64,000 nucleotides of DNA, from the NCBI RefSeq assembly GCF_001905885.1, contig NZ_LIYH01000002.1, positions 735,591 to 799,590 of the forward strand, written 5' to 3'. The notes beneath the pieces were generated by a model that was not told the origin of the DNA, made no database searches, and saw only the letters and a list, made by a program, of their open reading frames with translations. This document shows positions 34,974-43,948 of the stretch, one piece after another; the first letter of the stretch is position 1; each line of letters starts with the position of its first letter. Made by a program: the position numbers and the translations under genes. The DNA comes from Streptomyces sp. CB03234. GTDB taxonomy: Bacteria; Actinomycetota; Actinomycetes; Streptomycetales; Streptomycetaceae.

Positions 34974-36572
34974 ATGGACGCACTGCCATTGGTGGCGCTG
35001 GTCGCGGTGAGCGCCGCGATCGCGGGGGTGGCCCGCAGGACGCCGGTTCCGGCGCCGCTGCTGCTGGTGGCGGCGGGGCTCGCCGCCTCGTACGTACCGG
35101 GAGTGCCGGACTACACCCTGGACCCGCACATCGTGCTGCCGCTGGTGCTGCCGCCGCTGTTGCACACGGCCGCGCTGGACTCCTCGTACCTGGACCTGCG
35201 GGCCAATGTCCGGCCCGTTGCCCTGTTGTCGGTGGGTTATGTTCTTTTTGCGACGCTTGCGGTGGGGTATCTGGCGCATCTGATGGTGCCGGACCTGCCA
35301 CTGACCGCCGCCCTGGTGCTGGGCGCCGTCGTCGCGCCGCCGGACGCGGTGGCCGCCACCGCCATCGCGCGGCGACTCGGGCTGCCCGGCCGGATCACCA
35401 CGATCCTGCAGGGCGAGTCCCTGGTGAACGACGCGACCGCGATCACCGCCTACAAGGTGGCCCTCGCGGCGGCCGTCGGCGAGGGCGTCAGCTGGGCCGG
35501 CGGGATCGGGGAATTCGCGCTCGCGGCGGTCGGCGGGATCGGGGTGGGGCTGGTGCTGATGGTGCCGATCCACTGGCTGCGCCGGTGCCTGCGTGAGCCG
35601 CTGCTGCAGAACACGCTGTCGTTGCTGATTCCCTTCGTCGCGTACGCGGCCGCCGAGCGGGTGCACGCGTCCGGGGTGCTCGCCGTGGTGGTGGTGGCCC
35701 TCTACCTGGGGCACCGGGCGTGGCAGGTGGGCTTCGCCACCCGGCTCCAGGAGGAGGCGGTGTGGAAGATGGTCGCCTTCGTGCTGGAGACGTCCGTTTT
35801 CGCGCTGATCGGGTTGCAGCTGCCCCATGTGGTGCGCGAGCTCGGTACGTACGGGATGGGCGAGACCGCCCTCTACGCGGTGGGGGTGTTCGCCGCGGTG
35901 GTGGTGGTGCGGTTCGTCTGGGTCTTTCCGGCGACCTACCTGCCGCGCGCGCTGTCGCGGCGCGTGCGGGAGCGGGAGCCGGGCGTCGACCGGACCGCGC
36001 CGGTGATCGTCGGCTGGGCGGGGATGCGGGGCGTGGTGTCGCTGGCGATCGCCTTCTCCATCCCGGTGACCACGGCGGGGGAGGCGTTCCCCGCGCGGAA
36101 CCTGGTCCTCTTCCTCACGTTCACCACGGTGATCGGCACCCTGGTGGTGCAGGGCCTCACCCTGCCGCCGCTGATCCGGGCCCTGAAGGTGCCGGGGCGG
36201 GACGCGCAGGCCGAGACGCTGGCGGAGGCGCAGGCGCAGAACGAGGCGTCACGGGCCGCCGAGGAGCGCCTGGAGGAGCTGCTGAGGGATGAGCGCAACG
36301 CGCTGCCGGGGCCGCTGGCCGGGCGGCTGAGGGCGGTGCTGGAGCGGCGGCGCAACGCCGTGTGGGAGCGGCTCGGCGCGGCCAACCCGATCACGGGCGA
36401 GTCCGCGGACGACACCTATCGGCGGCTCGCGCGGGAGATGATCGCGGCGGAGCGCGAGGTGTTCGTGCGGCTGCGGGACGAGCGGCACATCGACGACGAG
36501 ATGATGCGTACGCTGCTGCGCCGGCTGGACCTGGAGGAGGCCGCCGCCTACCGGGAGGCGTCCGACGGCTGA
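34974..36572 (+). CDS. Na+/H+ antiporter (CPA1/NhaP type)
   Basis: A 532-residue protein with about 12 membrane helices and a hydrophilic C-terminal tail (from about residue 410) that looks helical and charged. The ion site is indicated by LGAVVAPPDAVAATAIARRL and GESLVNDATAI. It expels sodium or potassium against protons for pH and salt balance. GGGGAG lies three bases before the ATG. The frame continues open upstream through the tandem repeats. A patch at about 35224-35270 uses T-ending codons unlike the rest. The last 25 bp overlap the convergent PLP gene. Confidence 0.9.
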   Translation: MDALPLVALVAVSAAIAGVARRTPVPAPLLLVAAGLAASYVPGVPDYTLDPHIVLPLVLPPLLHTAALDSSYLDLRANVRPVALLSVGYVLFATLAVGYLAHLMVPDLPLTAALVLGAVVAPPDAVAATAIARRLGLPGRITTILQGESLVNDATAITAYKVALAAAVGEGVSWAGGIGEFALAAVGGIGVGLVLMVPIHWLRRCLREPLLQNTLSLLIPFVAYAAAERVHASGVLAVVVVALYLGHRAWQVGFATRLQEEAVWKMVAFVLETSVFALIGLQLPHVVRELGTYGMGETALYAVGVFAAVVVVRFVWVFPATYLPRALSRRVREREPGVDRTAPVIVGWAGMRGVVSLAIAFSIPVTTAGEAFPARNLVLFLTFTTVIGTLVVQGLTLPPLIRALKVPGRDAQAETLAEAQAQNEASRAAEERLEELLRDERNALPGPLAGRLRAVLERRRNAVWERLGAANPITGESADDTYRRLAREMIAAEREVFVRLRDERHIDDEMMRTLLRRLDLEEAAAYREASDG

Positions 36573-37471
36573 CCGGGGTCCGGGCGGCCGGTGATCACGG
36601 CCACGACGGCGGTTCCGGGCGGGAAGGCCCCCTCCTGGACGAGGGTGACGAGTCCGTACAGCATTTTGGCGACATATATGCGCTCGATGGCGAGTCCATG
36701 CCGTGCCTCGAAGTCGGCGGCGAACTCCTCCAGGGCGGGTGTGGTACGGGCGTAGCCGCCGAAGTGGAACCGCTCGTCGAGGCTCCAGTCGCCCGCCGGG
36801 CCGCCGAACGCCGCCTCCTGGAGGGCTTTTATGTCCGTCGCCAGGAACCCGCCCTTGAGGACCGGTACGCCGATCGCCCGCCGGTTCTCGCCGAGCCCGG
36901 CCGCCAGCCCCGCGAGCGTGCCGCCCGTCCCGCACGCGACCGCCGCCACGTCCGCGCCCTGGGCGCGGAGCTCCCGCCCCAGCTCCGTACAGCCCCGTAC
37001 CGCCTGGGCGTTGCTGCCGCCCTCGGGGACGACGAAGCTGCCCGGCGGAGCGTCGCGGAGGAGGCGTGCGAGCACCTCGGGGTCGCCCTTGGCGCGGTAC
37101 GTGGCGCGGTCCACGAACAGCAGCCGCATCCCGTCCGCCGCGCACCGGGCGAGCGACGGGTTCAGCGGGCGGCCGGCGAGTTCGTCGCCGCGTACGACCC
37201 CGGTGGTGGGGAAGCCGAGCAGGCGGCCGGCGGCGGCCGTGGCGCGGAGGTGGTTGGAGTAGGCGCCGCCGAAGGTGAGGACGGGCCGCCCGGCCGCGCG
37301 GATGAGGTTCGGCGCGAGTTTGCGCCACTTGTTGCCGGGCAGGTCCGGGTGGATCAGGTCGTCGCGCTTGAGCAGCAGCCGCACGCCGTGCCGGGTGAAG
37401 CGCTCGTCCTCGACCGGCTCCAGGGGGGAGGGGAGCAGCGGGTCGAGGGAGGACAGGCCGAGCGCGTTCAC
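36548..37471 (-). CDS. PLP-dependent ACC deaminase / D-cysteine desulfhydrase family enzyme
   Basis: A 307-residue fold-type II PLP enzyme. LPGNKWRKL (Lys51 the likely Schiff-base lysine), TFGGAYSNHLRA, and VACGTGGTLAGLAAG (phosphate loop) define the family. Sequence alone does not separate 1-aminocyclopropane-1-carboxylate deaminase from D-cysteine desulfhydrase. Its GTG starts ten bases after the amidase stop, so the two are co-transcribed. It converges with and overlaps the antiporter by 25 bp. Confidence 0.82.
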   Translation of the reverse strand: MNALGLSSLDPLLPSPLEPVEDERFTRHGVRLLLKRDDLIHPDLPGNKWRKLAPNLIRAAGRPVLTFGGAYSNHLRATAAAGRLLGFPTTGVVRGDELAGRPLNPSLARCAADGMRLLFVDRATYRAKGDPEVLARLLRDAPPGSFVVPEGGSNAQAVRGCTELGRELRAQGADVAAVACGTGGTLAGLAAGLGENRRAIGVPVLKGGFLATDIKALQEAAFGGPAGDWSLDERFHFGGYARTTPALEEFAADFEARHGLAIERIYVAKMLYGLVTLVQEGAFPPGTAVVAVITGRPDPGQPSDASR

Positions 37472-37481
37472 CCGGCCATTG

Positions 37482-38072
37482 TCACGTCAGCCGTTCCGCG
37501 ACGCGTGCCCGCATCGTCTTCATGGAGAAGCCGCGCGGGTCGACCTTGCCAGGCTGCCACTCCAGGTGGCCGATGACCGAGCGGGCGGTCCAGCCGTGCC
37601 GGCGGCAGATCGCGGCCGCCGCCTTCTCGATGGCCAGCAGTTGTGCCTCGGGCCACGGGTCCTTCCCGTCGCCGAGGTTCTCGCACTCGAATCCGTAGAA
37701 GTGGGGGTTGCCGTCGACGTTCGCCTGGTTGTCGCGGGGGAGTGTCTTCTCCGCGATCAGGGCGCGCAGCACGTCGCGGTCGCCGTTGCCGGCGTGGTTG
37801 GCGCGGCCGTAGCCGACCAGGTGGACGCACCCGTCCTTAGTGATCACACCGTGGCAGAGCGGACCGGGCAGGCCCGGGCGGCCCTTCCGGCAGAGATCGA
37901 CGGTGTAGTCCCTGCCCTTGGTGACGGTGTGGTGGATCATCACACCGTGCACCGGGCCCCAGGGTCCCTTGTGGTTGCGGTTGTGGTGACGCCAGTCGCC
38001 GACCTCGACGACGGTCAGGCCCTCGTCGCGCAGCGCGTCGAGGAAGCCGTTCGCGGACATGGGTGGGGCCAT
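37482..38072 (-). CDS. N-acetylmuramoyl-L-alanine amidase (Amidase_2) without signal peptide
   Basis: The 196-residue product is a single Amidase_2 domain: zinc His in VHGVMIHHTVT, LPGPLCHGVIT, ANHAG and the late VIGHLEWQPGKVDP. No signal peptide or wall-binding repeat is visible, so it resembles a phage-type or cytosolic enzyme recycling wall fragments. GGAGG is four bases before the ATG at 38072. It diverges from the encapsulin gene. Confidence 0.85.
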   Translation of the reverse strand: MAPPMSANGFLDALRDEGLTVVEVGDWRHHNRNHKGPWGPVHGVMIHHTVTKGRDYTVDLCRKGRPGLPGPLCHGVITKDGCVHLVGYGRANHAGNGDRDVLRALIAEKTLPRDNQANVDGNPHFYGFECENLGDGKDPWPEAQLLAIEKAAAAICRRHGWTARSVIGHLEWQPGKVDPRGFSMKTMRARVAERLT

Positions 38073-38313
38073 GCCGCCTCCTTCGTGGTTGTGCCTGTCG
38101 CGGTAGTACCCGATGGGCGGGGGCGACTCTTGTGTTCGTACGGCGTGCGAGCCGATCCGGACAACCGCGCTGTGGGGCTGGAGAGGACGGGGAAACACCT
38201 GTCATGCCCCGTGAGTGAAGATCCAGTCTCGCTCATTTGTGTAATGGTGTCACTACGCCCTGTGCTGAAAGGCTTTTCCTCTGAAGGTCAGTCCATGATC
38301 GAGAGGGATGTTC

Positions 38314-39729
38314 ATGTCGGTTGGTTCGGTTGGCGAGGAAACCCGCTCGGAGCAGGCACCGCCGCAGCAGAGTCTCGGTACGGCCGCCGCGCGGAACCTG
38401 GCGACCACCACCAAGTCGGTTCCGCAGATGCAGGAGATCACCTCCCGGTGGCTGCTGCGGATGCTTCCGTGGGTGCAGGTGCAGGGCGGCACGTACCGGG
38501 TGAACCGGCGGCTCAGCTACTCGGTGGGCGACGGGCGCGTGACGTTCGTGCAGACCGCCGAGCGGGTCGCCGTGATCCCGGACGAGCTGCGGGAGCTGCC
38601 GGCACTGCGCTCGTACGAGGATGGCGCGGCGCTCACCGAGCTGGCGCAGCGGTGCACGCAGCGGGAGTTCGCACCCGGTGAGGTCATCGCCGAGGCGGGC
38701 ACGCGGACCGACCGGGTGTTCCTGCTGGCACACGGCAAGGTCGAGCAGATCGGTACCGGTCCCTACGGCGACGAGGCGGTGCTGGGCGTCCTCGCCGACG
38801 GGGCCTACTTCGGAGACCGCTCCCTGGTCGACCAGGACGCCACCTGGGAGTGGACGGCCCGCGCCGCGACCGCGTGCACCGTGCTGGAGCTCACCCGCGC
38901 CGACGTGACGAACCTGGCGGAGCGCGCCGAGTCGCTGGCCGGGCACCTGGAGGCGTTGGCGTCCCTGCCCCACCAGCGCACCAACGCGTACGGCGAGAAG
39001 GCCATCGACCTGTCGGCCGGTCACGTCGGCGAGGCGGTCGTGCCGCACACGTACGTCGACTACGAGGCCTCCCCGCGCGAGTACGAACTGAGCGTCGCCC
39101 AGACCGTGCTGAAGGTCCACAGCCGCGTCTCCGACCTCTACAACCAGCCGATGAACCAGACCGAGCAGCAGTTGCGGCTCACCGTCGAGGCGTTGCGCGA
39201 GCGCCAGGAGCACGAGCTCATCAACAACAAGGAGTTCGGGCTGCTGTCCAACTGCGACTACGGGCAGCGGCTGCAGCCGCACGACGGCGTGCCCGGCCCC
39301 GACGACCTGGACGAGCTGCTCTCGCGCCGCCGCGGCAACAAGCTCTTCCTCGCCCACCCCCGCGCCATCGCCGCCTTCGGGCGCGAGTGCAACAAGCGGG
39401 GCCTCGTCCCGGACACGGTGGAGGTGTCGGGCCATCAGATCCCCGCCTGGCGGGGCGTACCGATCTTCCCGTGCAACAAGATCCCGGTCTCCGAGGCCCG
39501 CACCACCTCGATCATCTGTATGCGTACGGGCGAGGAGGACCAGGGCGTCATCGGGCTCCACCAGACCGGACTGCCCGACGAGATCGAGCCGAGCCTGTCG
39601 GTCCGGTTCATGGGCATCGACGAGCAGGCGATCATCTCGTACCTGGTCACCGCCTACTACTCGGCGGCGATCCTCGTGCCCGACGCGCTCGGGGTGCTGG
39701 AGAACGTGGAGGTCAGCCGCTGGCGGTGA
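38314..39729 (+). CDS. eshA: Family 2B encapsulin shell protein with cyclic-nucleotide-binding domain (EshA type)
   Basis: The 471-residue protein has a HK97-like encapsulin shell fold (residues about 1-95 and 215-471: [60 protein letters not shown]) interrupted by a cNMP-binding domain at about 105-205 with the phosphate-cassette-like YFGDRSL and RAATACTV. EshA of S. coelicolor is a similar protein of about 52 kDa linked to ppGpp and antibiotic production. GAGAGGG lies before the ATG at 38314; ATG 38308 overlaps it. Usual 2B cargo (for example terpene cyclase) is absent nearby. Confidence 0.88.
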   Translation: MSVGSVGEETRSEQAPPQQSLGTAAARNLATTTKSVPQMQEITSRWLLRMLPWVQVQGGTYRVNRRLSYSVGDGRVTFVQTAERVAVIPDELRELPALRSYEDGAALTELAQRCTQREFAPGEVIAEAGTRTDRVFLLAHGKVEQIGTGPYGDEAVLGVLADGAYFGDRSLVDQDATWEWTARAATACTVLELTRADVTNLAERAESLAGHLEALASLPHQRTNAYGEKAIDLSAGHVGEAVVPHTYVDYEASPREYELSVAQTVLKVHSRVSDLYNQPMNQTEQQLRLTVEALRERQEHELINNKEFGLLSNCDYGQRLQPHDGVPGPDDLDELLSRRRGNKLFLAHPRAIAAFGRECNKRGLVPDTVEVSGHQIPAWRGVPIFPCNKIPVSEARTTSIICMRTGEEDQGVIGLHQTGLPDEIEPSLSVRFMGIDEQAIISYLVTAYYSAAILVPDALGVLENVEVSRWR

Positions 39730-39756
39730 CGCCCCGGTGACGCCCCCGGTCAGGGC

Positions 39757-39790
39757 GGGGGCGCCGAGCCGTCCGGGGCCCGGCGCCCCC
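39757..39790. terminator. Terminator between eshA and the TetR gene
   Basis: GGGGGCGCCG (39757-39766) pairs with CGGCGCCCCC (39781-39790) between convergent genes. Confidence 0.8.
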
Positions 39791-39820
39791 GGCGTACCCC
39801 CCTGCGTATCCCCCGGTGTG

Positions 39821-40396
39821 TCACCGGGCGGGCACGATCCTGTCCACCACCGTCTCCACGACCCGGTCCAGCTCCTGATCGGAGAGCATTCCGGGCAGGG
39901 TGAAGTGCTCCAGCAGCACGCCCGTCATGGCCAGGTACAGCACCAGCACGGTGTCCGCGTCGCCCGGCAGCCCGGCGTCCAGGTGGAAGCGGGTGTTCTC
40001 GTCGAGGTCGGCCCGCACGGCCCGGGTCAGCTCCGCCTGGAGGGCGGGGCGCCGGGTGGCCTCCAGGCGCAGCTCCAGCATCGCCAGGTAGCCGGTGCGT
40101 TCCGCCGCGATCCGCCGCACCAGCCACTTCATCAGCTCGGTGACCAGCTCCCGGCTGGGCTCGGGCCGCATCGCCGCGTCGACCTTCTCCGGTGCGGGGA
40201 CCATCCGCGCGTGGATGCGCGAGCCGGCCTGGGTGAGCAGGTCGTCGCGGTGGGCGAAGTAGTTGGACGACGTACCCGCCGGGACCCCCGCCTGGGCGTC
40301 CACGGCCCGGAAGGTCAGCCCGCGTGCGCCCTCCCGCGCCAGGACGTCGATCGCGGCGTCGAGCAGCGCCGTTCTGCGTTCCGGATTCCTCGCCAT
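39821..40396 (-). CDS. TetR-family regulator
   Basis: A 191-residue protein with an N-terminal TetR helix-turn-helix (RRTALLDAAIDVLAREGARG, VDAQAGVPAGTSSNYFAHRD) and a helical ligand domain. The ATG at 40396 follows AGGAGG by seven bases. It diverges from the reductase-like gene 113 bp away, with CAACCAC (40426-40432) and GTGGTTG (40457-40463) as a possible operator, so it probably controls both. Confidence 0.87.
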   Translation of the reverse strand: MARNPERRTALLDAAIDVLAREGARGLTFRAVDAQAGVPAGTSSNYFAHRDDLLTQAGSRIHARMVPAPEKVDAAMRPEPSRELVTELMKWLVRRIAAERTGYLAMLELRLEATRRPALQAELTRAVRADLDENTRFHLDAGLPGDADTVLVLYLAMTGVLLEHFTLPGMLSDQELDRVVETVVDRIVPAR

Positions 40397-40509
40397 GCGG
40401 CGGCCTCCTGAGAAAAGCTCTTGCACAACCACTACGTCTGGAGCACTATAGCTGTCGTGGTTGCGGCCTCGCAGCCCGACGTCGACCACCGACCACGGGG
40501 GACATCCGT

Positions 40510-41094
40510 ATGCGCAAGCTCACCTACCTCGTCGCCTGCTCCATCGACGGCTTCATCGGCGACCCGAACGGCGACGCATCGTCGATGGTCCAGTTCGCCG
40601 GGGACGAGTACCTGGCCTGGCTCGCGGCCGAGTACCCCGACGCGCTGCCCGTCCAGGGCCGCGCGGCGCTCGGGATCGCCGACGCGGACAACAAGCACTT
40701 CGACACCGTGATCCAGGGCCGCGGCAGCTACCAGGTCGGCCTGGACGCCGGCGTACCCAGCCCCTACGGGCACCTGCGCGAGATCGTCGCCTCGCGCAGC
40801 CTGGAGAAGTCCCCGCACCCCGACGTGGAGATCGTCCGCGACGACATCGTCGACCGGGTCCGCGCGCTCAAGGTGGAGGACGGTGAGCTGGGCATATGGC
40901 TCTGCGGAGGCTCCCGGATCGCCGGCGAGCTCCTCGACGAGATCGACGAGCTGGTGATCAAGACCTACCCGCAGGTGTACGGCTCCGGCATGCCGATGTT
41001 CGGCAGCGGCTTCACCGTCACCGACTTCGCCCTGGACGCGGTGCGGGCCTTCGACAACGGGGTCGTGGTCCGCTGGTACGGCAGGAAGCGCTGA
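40510..41094 (+). CDS. Dihydrofolate-reductase-like (RibD C-terminal) protein
   Basis: A 194-residue RibD_C/DHFR-like fold: MRKLTYLVACSIDGFIGDPN at the start, VIQGRGSYQVGL, and GIWLCGGSRIAGELLDEIDE, a NADPH-site type glycine pair. Such stand-alone proteins are common in Streptomyces and their substrates are unknown; it is unlikely to be the main folate enzyme. GGGGGAC precedes the ATG. Probably regulated by the divergent TetR protein. Confidence 0.85.
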   Translation: MRKLTYLVACSIDGFIGDPNGDASSMVQFAGDEYLAWLAAEYPDALPVQGRAALGIADADNKHFDTVIQGRGSYQVGLDAGVPSPYGHLREIVASRSLEKSPHPDVEIVRDDIVDRVRALKVEDGELGIWLCGGSRIAGELLDEIDELVIKTYPQVYGSGMPMFGSGFTVTDFALDAVRAFDNGVVVRWYGRKR

Positions 41095-41158
41095 CCGCCG
41101 CCCCCCCGTCCGGCTCCAGGAACTGTCCGGACCGCCGAAACCGCCATATCCTGGGGCC

Positions 41159-41452
41159 ATGGGCAGCAGCGAAGGACGCCGGACCGTCCGCCGCCCGCAG
41201 GCAGGGCCCGAGCGTCAGTGCCCCACCTGCGGACAGCCTGTGGGGACGGTCCTCAAGCGACGCAAGATCCTCGGCGTTTGGGCCCCCGTGTGGGAGCCCG
41301 GGCCATGCAGCAACCCCGGTTGCGAGCGGTACGCGGACGAGCTGAAGGACGACCCGGAGGACGCCCCGCGGGGCGGCCAGGAGGAGGCCCCGCGAGGCGG
41401 CCCGGAGAGCGGCCCGCAGGACGAGCCGGGCAAGAGGGCCGAGACCGGCTGA
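41159..41452 (+). CDS. Small CxxC zinc-ribbon-like protein with repetitive acidic tail
   Basis: The 97-residue product has two Cys pairs, QCPTCGQP and PCSNPGCERY, suggesting a zinc ribbon. The C-terminal third is a low-complexity Pro/Gly/Glu/Asp stretch (EDAPRGGQEEAPRGGPE). TATCCT at 41147-41152 lies about seven bases before the ATG, so a leaderless mRNA is plausible. Function unknown. Confidence 0.7.
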   Translation: MGSSEGRRTVRRPQAGPERQCPTCGQPVGTVLKRRKILGVWAPVWEPGPCSNPGCERYADELKDDPEDAPRGGQEEAPRGGPESGPQDEPGKRAETG

Positions 41453-41514
41453 AGTCCGGCTCCGGGGGTGACCGGCCGCACGTGGGAGGCGGTCCTACCG
41501 CTACAGTCCGCGCC

Positions 41515-41973
41515 ATGTCATCGGAGTCGACGGAAGTCTGGACCGGCTGGTACCGGGACCGCCGCGGTGCGGAATCGATCGTGATCGCGGCGGACGGGCG
41601 GCGGATCGCCACCCGCATCAGGGGCGTGGAGTACGCGGGCCCGAGCTTTGACGGGCTGCGCGCGGCGGAGGAGAACGGCGGCCTGCCCTTGGCCGGCTGC
41701 GTACTGGAGTGGGACCTGCCGTTGCCGGTCCTCACCGACGGCACCACCCAACAGGCCACCCTCAGCTGTCTGTTGGCCCTGGGTGAAGCCCTGTCCGAGG
41801 GCTCACCCGAGCGAGTGGATCTTCAGCTCACCCTGCACTGCGGGGGAGCGGCGTACGAATCGGGCCTCGCCGGCGGCGACTTCGACCAGGCCCTCGACCG
41901 CATCCTGCGCCAGCTGCCGCCCGGCACCCGCTTCGGCCGCAAGCTCCTGGAGGGCACCGAGGCCGCCGCGTGA
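41515..41973 (+). CDS. DUF6304-like protein
   Basis: A 152-residue cytosolic protein (WTGWYRDRRGAESIVIAADG, LEWDLPLPVLTDGTTQQATL) that matches my memory of the actinobacterial DUF6304 family, whose function is unknown. TACAGT at 41502-41507 lies seven bases before the ATG, again suggesting a leaderless transcript. Confidence 0.75.
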   Translation: MSSESTEVWTGWYRDRRGAESIVIAADGRRIATRIRGVEYAGPSFDGLRAAEENGGLPLAGCVLEWDLPLPVLTDGTTQQATLSCLLALGEALSEGSPERVDLQLTLHCGGAAYESGLAGGDFDQALDRILRQLPPGTRFGRKLLEGTEAAA

Positions 41974-41984
41974 CGCACCCGGCG

Positions 41985-42125
41985 CCTCCTGTCCCGGGAG
42001 GCCCGGGGGCCCGGCAGTCCCGAGGGCCCCGGCGGTCCCGAGGGCCCCGGCGGCCGGGTGGCCGGGTGGCCGGGTGGCCCCGGCGGTCCCGGGGACCCCG
42101 CCGGGCCTGTGTGGCCCGACGGGGG
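41985..42125. repeat. GC-rich tandem repeats between the DUF6304 gene and snpA
   Basis: GGTCCCGAGGGCCCCGGC occurs twice with further diverged copies, and GGCCGGGT three times in tandem. On the reverse strand one frame reads as Gly-X-Y triplets (GPPGPSGPPGPSGLPG), but with no start, ribosome site or continuation, so I treat it as repeat DNA that can form terminator-like stems for both flanking genes. Confidence 0.7.
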
Positions 42126-42135
42126 TCGGGGTGGG

Positions 42136-42789
42136 TCAGGAGGCGTTGGCCAGGGCGGCGGCCAGGCCGGCCCGCCACAGGTAGTCGACGCGGGCGCGTT
42201 CCTGCGCGTTCGGCTGGGCGTTCTGGCACGACGGACCGGGGCCGCCACCGGACATCAGTTCGCTGCACGGCCCGGAGTAGTGGTCGGGCAGGCCGAGGAC
42301 GTGACCGGTCTCGTGGGCGGTGACGCGGGTGGAGTTGTAGATCTGGTTCTGCCGGTAGTCGAGGAAGATGTAGCCCCGGCCGTGGCCGTCGGTACTGGCG
42401 TACGAGCCGCGGGAGTCGTTGCCCTCGTAGTACCGGAAGTCCGGGTTGCTGCCCTCCTGGAGCTTCACATTGCTGACCGAGCTGTTCCAGATCTGGGTGG
42501 AGCGGGCTATCTGGGTGCGGAAACTAGGGGCGTTGGCCGCCGAGTAGACGACGGTGACGGCCTGCGCGCCCGGGTTGGCGGCGCGCTTCTCGGCGACCGA
42601 CTCCATGACGGCCTCGAAGAAGGCCCGGTTGGCCTTGGCGTCCTCGGCGGACCCGGCGTACGCGGCGTACGACGTCGTCGCCGGAGCGGCGGCGGTGGGC
42701 GCGGCGGCGGTGGCGGTCGCGGCCGGTACGGCTGCCAGGGCGGCGGCGAGGCTCAGGGCAGCGGCCAGCACGGCCTTGGGGTGTCTCAT
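42136..42789 (-). CDS. snpA: Secreted snapalysin-type metalloprotease (M7)
   Basis: A 217-residue small neutral protease. A Sec signal (about residues 1-30) and a short propeptide precede the catalytic domain, which holds [11 protein letters not shown] (zinc HExxHxxGxxD, H159, H163, D169). Such enzymes are known only from Streptomyces relatives and degrade extracellular protein. AGGAG lies six bases before the ATG. It diverges from a LysR gene, the arrangement known for snpA/snpR, where the regulator activates the protease. Confidence 0.92.
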   Translation of the reverse strand: MRHPKAVLAAALSLAAALAAVPAATATAAAPTAAAPATTSYAAYAGSAEDAKANRAFFEAVMESVAEKRAANPGAQAVTVVYSAANAPSFRTQIARSTQIWNSSVSNVKLQEGSNPDFRYYEGNDSRGSYASTDGHGRGYIFLDYRQNQIYNSTRVTAHETGHVLGLPDHYSGPCSELMSGGGPGPSCQNAQPNAQERARVDYLWRAGLAAALANAS

Positions 42790-42809
42790 GGGGGGCTCCT
42801 CGTGATCCT

Positions 42810-42830
42810 GAACGGCTGGGTGGGCCGTTC
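42810..42830. promoter_or_regulatory. Candidate LysR operator upstream of snpA
   Basis: GAACGGC-TGGGTGG-GCCGTTC is a 7-7-7 inverted repeat 21 bp before the snpA start, in the 175-bp gap to the divergent LysR gene. The position and symmetry fit a regulator site; it is not the textbook T-N11-A box. Confidence 0.5.
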
Positions 42831-42964
42831 GGTTGGGGAGAGTGTCGAGGAGCCGGCGCGCCGTACGGATGATGTCAACGGGCGATAGCACCGGCGCATC
42901 GCCCGCCTCCCAAGTCCCTTGCCGCGTCTGGTGTTACGCACAGCGCCGGTCCTACCCTCGGGAC

Positions 42965-43927
42965 ATGGAGCTGGAGGTGAGGCACCTGCGGGCGCTGTGC
43001 GCCATCGCGGACACGGGCAGCCTGCACAAGGCGGCCCGCCTGCTCGGCGTCAGCCAGCCGTCCCTGACGACCCAGCTGCGGCGTATCGAACACGCCCTGG
43101 GCGCCGAACTGTTCGCACGCGAACGGACCGGTTGCCGGCCCACCCCGATGGGCCACGCCGTCCTCAGCCGTGCCCGCCCCCTCGTGGCCCAGATGGCCGT
43201 GCTCGTCACCGAGACCAGGGCGGCCGCCGCCCGCGCCGACGGCGCCCGGCTGCGCGTCGGCTCCACCGCCAGCCGGGCGCTCGCGGGCTGGCTGCGCCGG
43301 CTGCGGGACCGGCTGCCCGGTACCGACATCTCGCTGCACATGGACGTCTCGGCGGGTGCCCTGCTGCGGGCGCTGGCGGCCGGGCAGCTGGACGTGGCGT
43401 TCGTCCACGAGGTGGAGGGCTGCCCGCTGCGCGTACCGGACGGGCTGGAGCGGCGCGTACTGGTCGAACGGGAGCCCCAGTTCGTCTCCATGGCACGCGA
43501 CCACCCGGCCGCCGCCGCGCCCGTCGTGGCGCTCACCGACCTGGCCGGTGACCGCTGGATGGTCGACCCGACCGTGGACGGCGAGTGGGACGGGCTGCGC
43601 CGGGTCCTCGGGGCGGCCGGGATCGACCCGCCCGTGCTGCACGGCGACTACCACACGGCCGCGTCGCTCATCGTCGCGGGCGAGGTGGTCGCGCCCTGCC
43701 AGCCGACGTCGGGCCCGCGCGACGACATGGCGATACGGCCGTTACGGGGCGACCCGCTGGCGGTGCGCCTGCTGCTCTACAGCCGCCCCGGGACGAGCAC
43801 CGGCACGGGGTGCGCGGAGTCGGCGTACGCGGACCTCGCGGCCGCCTACCGCGAGGTGGCGCTGCGGACCTCGGCGTACCGGCAGTGGCTGCTGCGCCAC
43901 GGCAGCCCACTGGCCCGAGCGGCCTGA
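42965..43927 (+). CDS. snpR: LysR-family activator of the neighbouring protease (SnpR/MprR type)
   Basis: A 320-residue LysR-type regulator with an N-terminal winged helix (MELEVRHLRALCAIADTGSL, HKAARLLGVSQPSLTTQLRR) and two effector sub-domains. Its divergent placement to snpA is the signature of the known regulator. It may also drive the two GNAT genes 21 bp downstream on its own strand. Confidence 0.85.
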   Translation: MELEVRHLRALCAIADTGSLHKAARLLGVSQPSLTTQLRRIEHALGAELFARERTGCRPTPMGHAVLSRARPLVAQMAVLVTETRAAAARADGARLRVGSTASRALAGWLRRLRDRLPGTDISLHMDVSAGALLRALAAGQLDVAFVHEVEGCPLRVPDGLERRVLVEREPQFVSMARDHPAAAAPVVALTDLAGDRWMVDPTVDGEWDGLRRVLGAAGIDPPVLHGDYHTAASLIVAGEVVAPCQPTSGPRDDMAIRPLRGDPLAVRLLLYSRPGTSTGTGCAESAYADLAAAYREVALRTSAYRQWLLRHGSPLARAA

Positions 43928-43948
43928 CACCCTCCACGAAAGGCACCC

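Noticed and set aside
41823..42248. Collagen-like protein on the reverse strand
   Set aside because: Gly-X-Y triplets come from GC repeats; the frame overlaps both the DUF6304 gene and snpA and has no good start.
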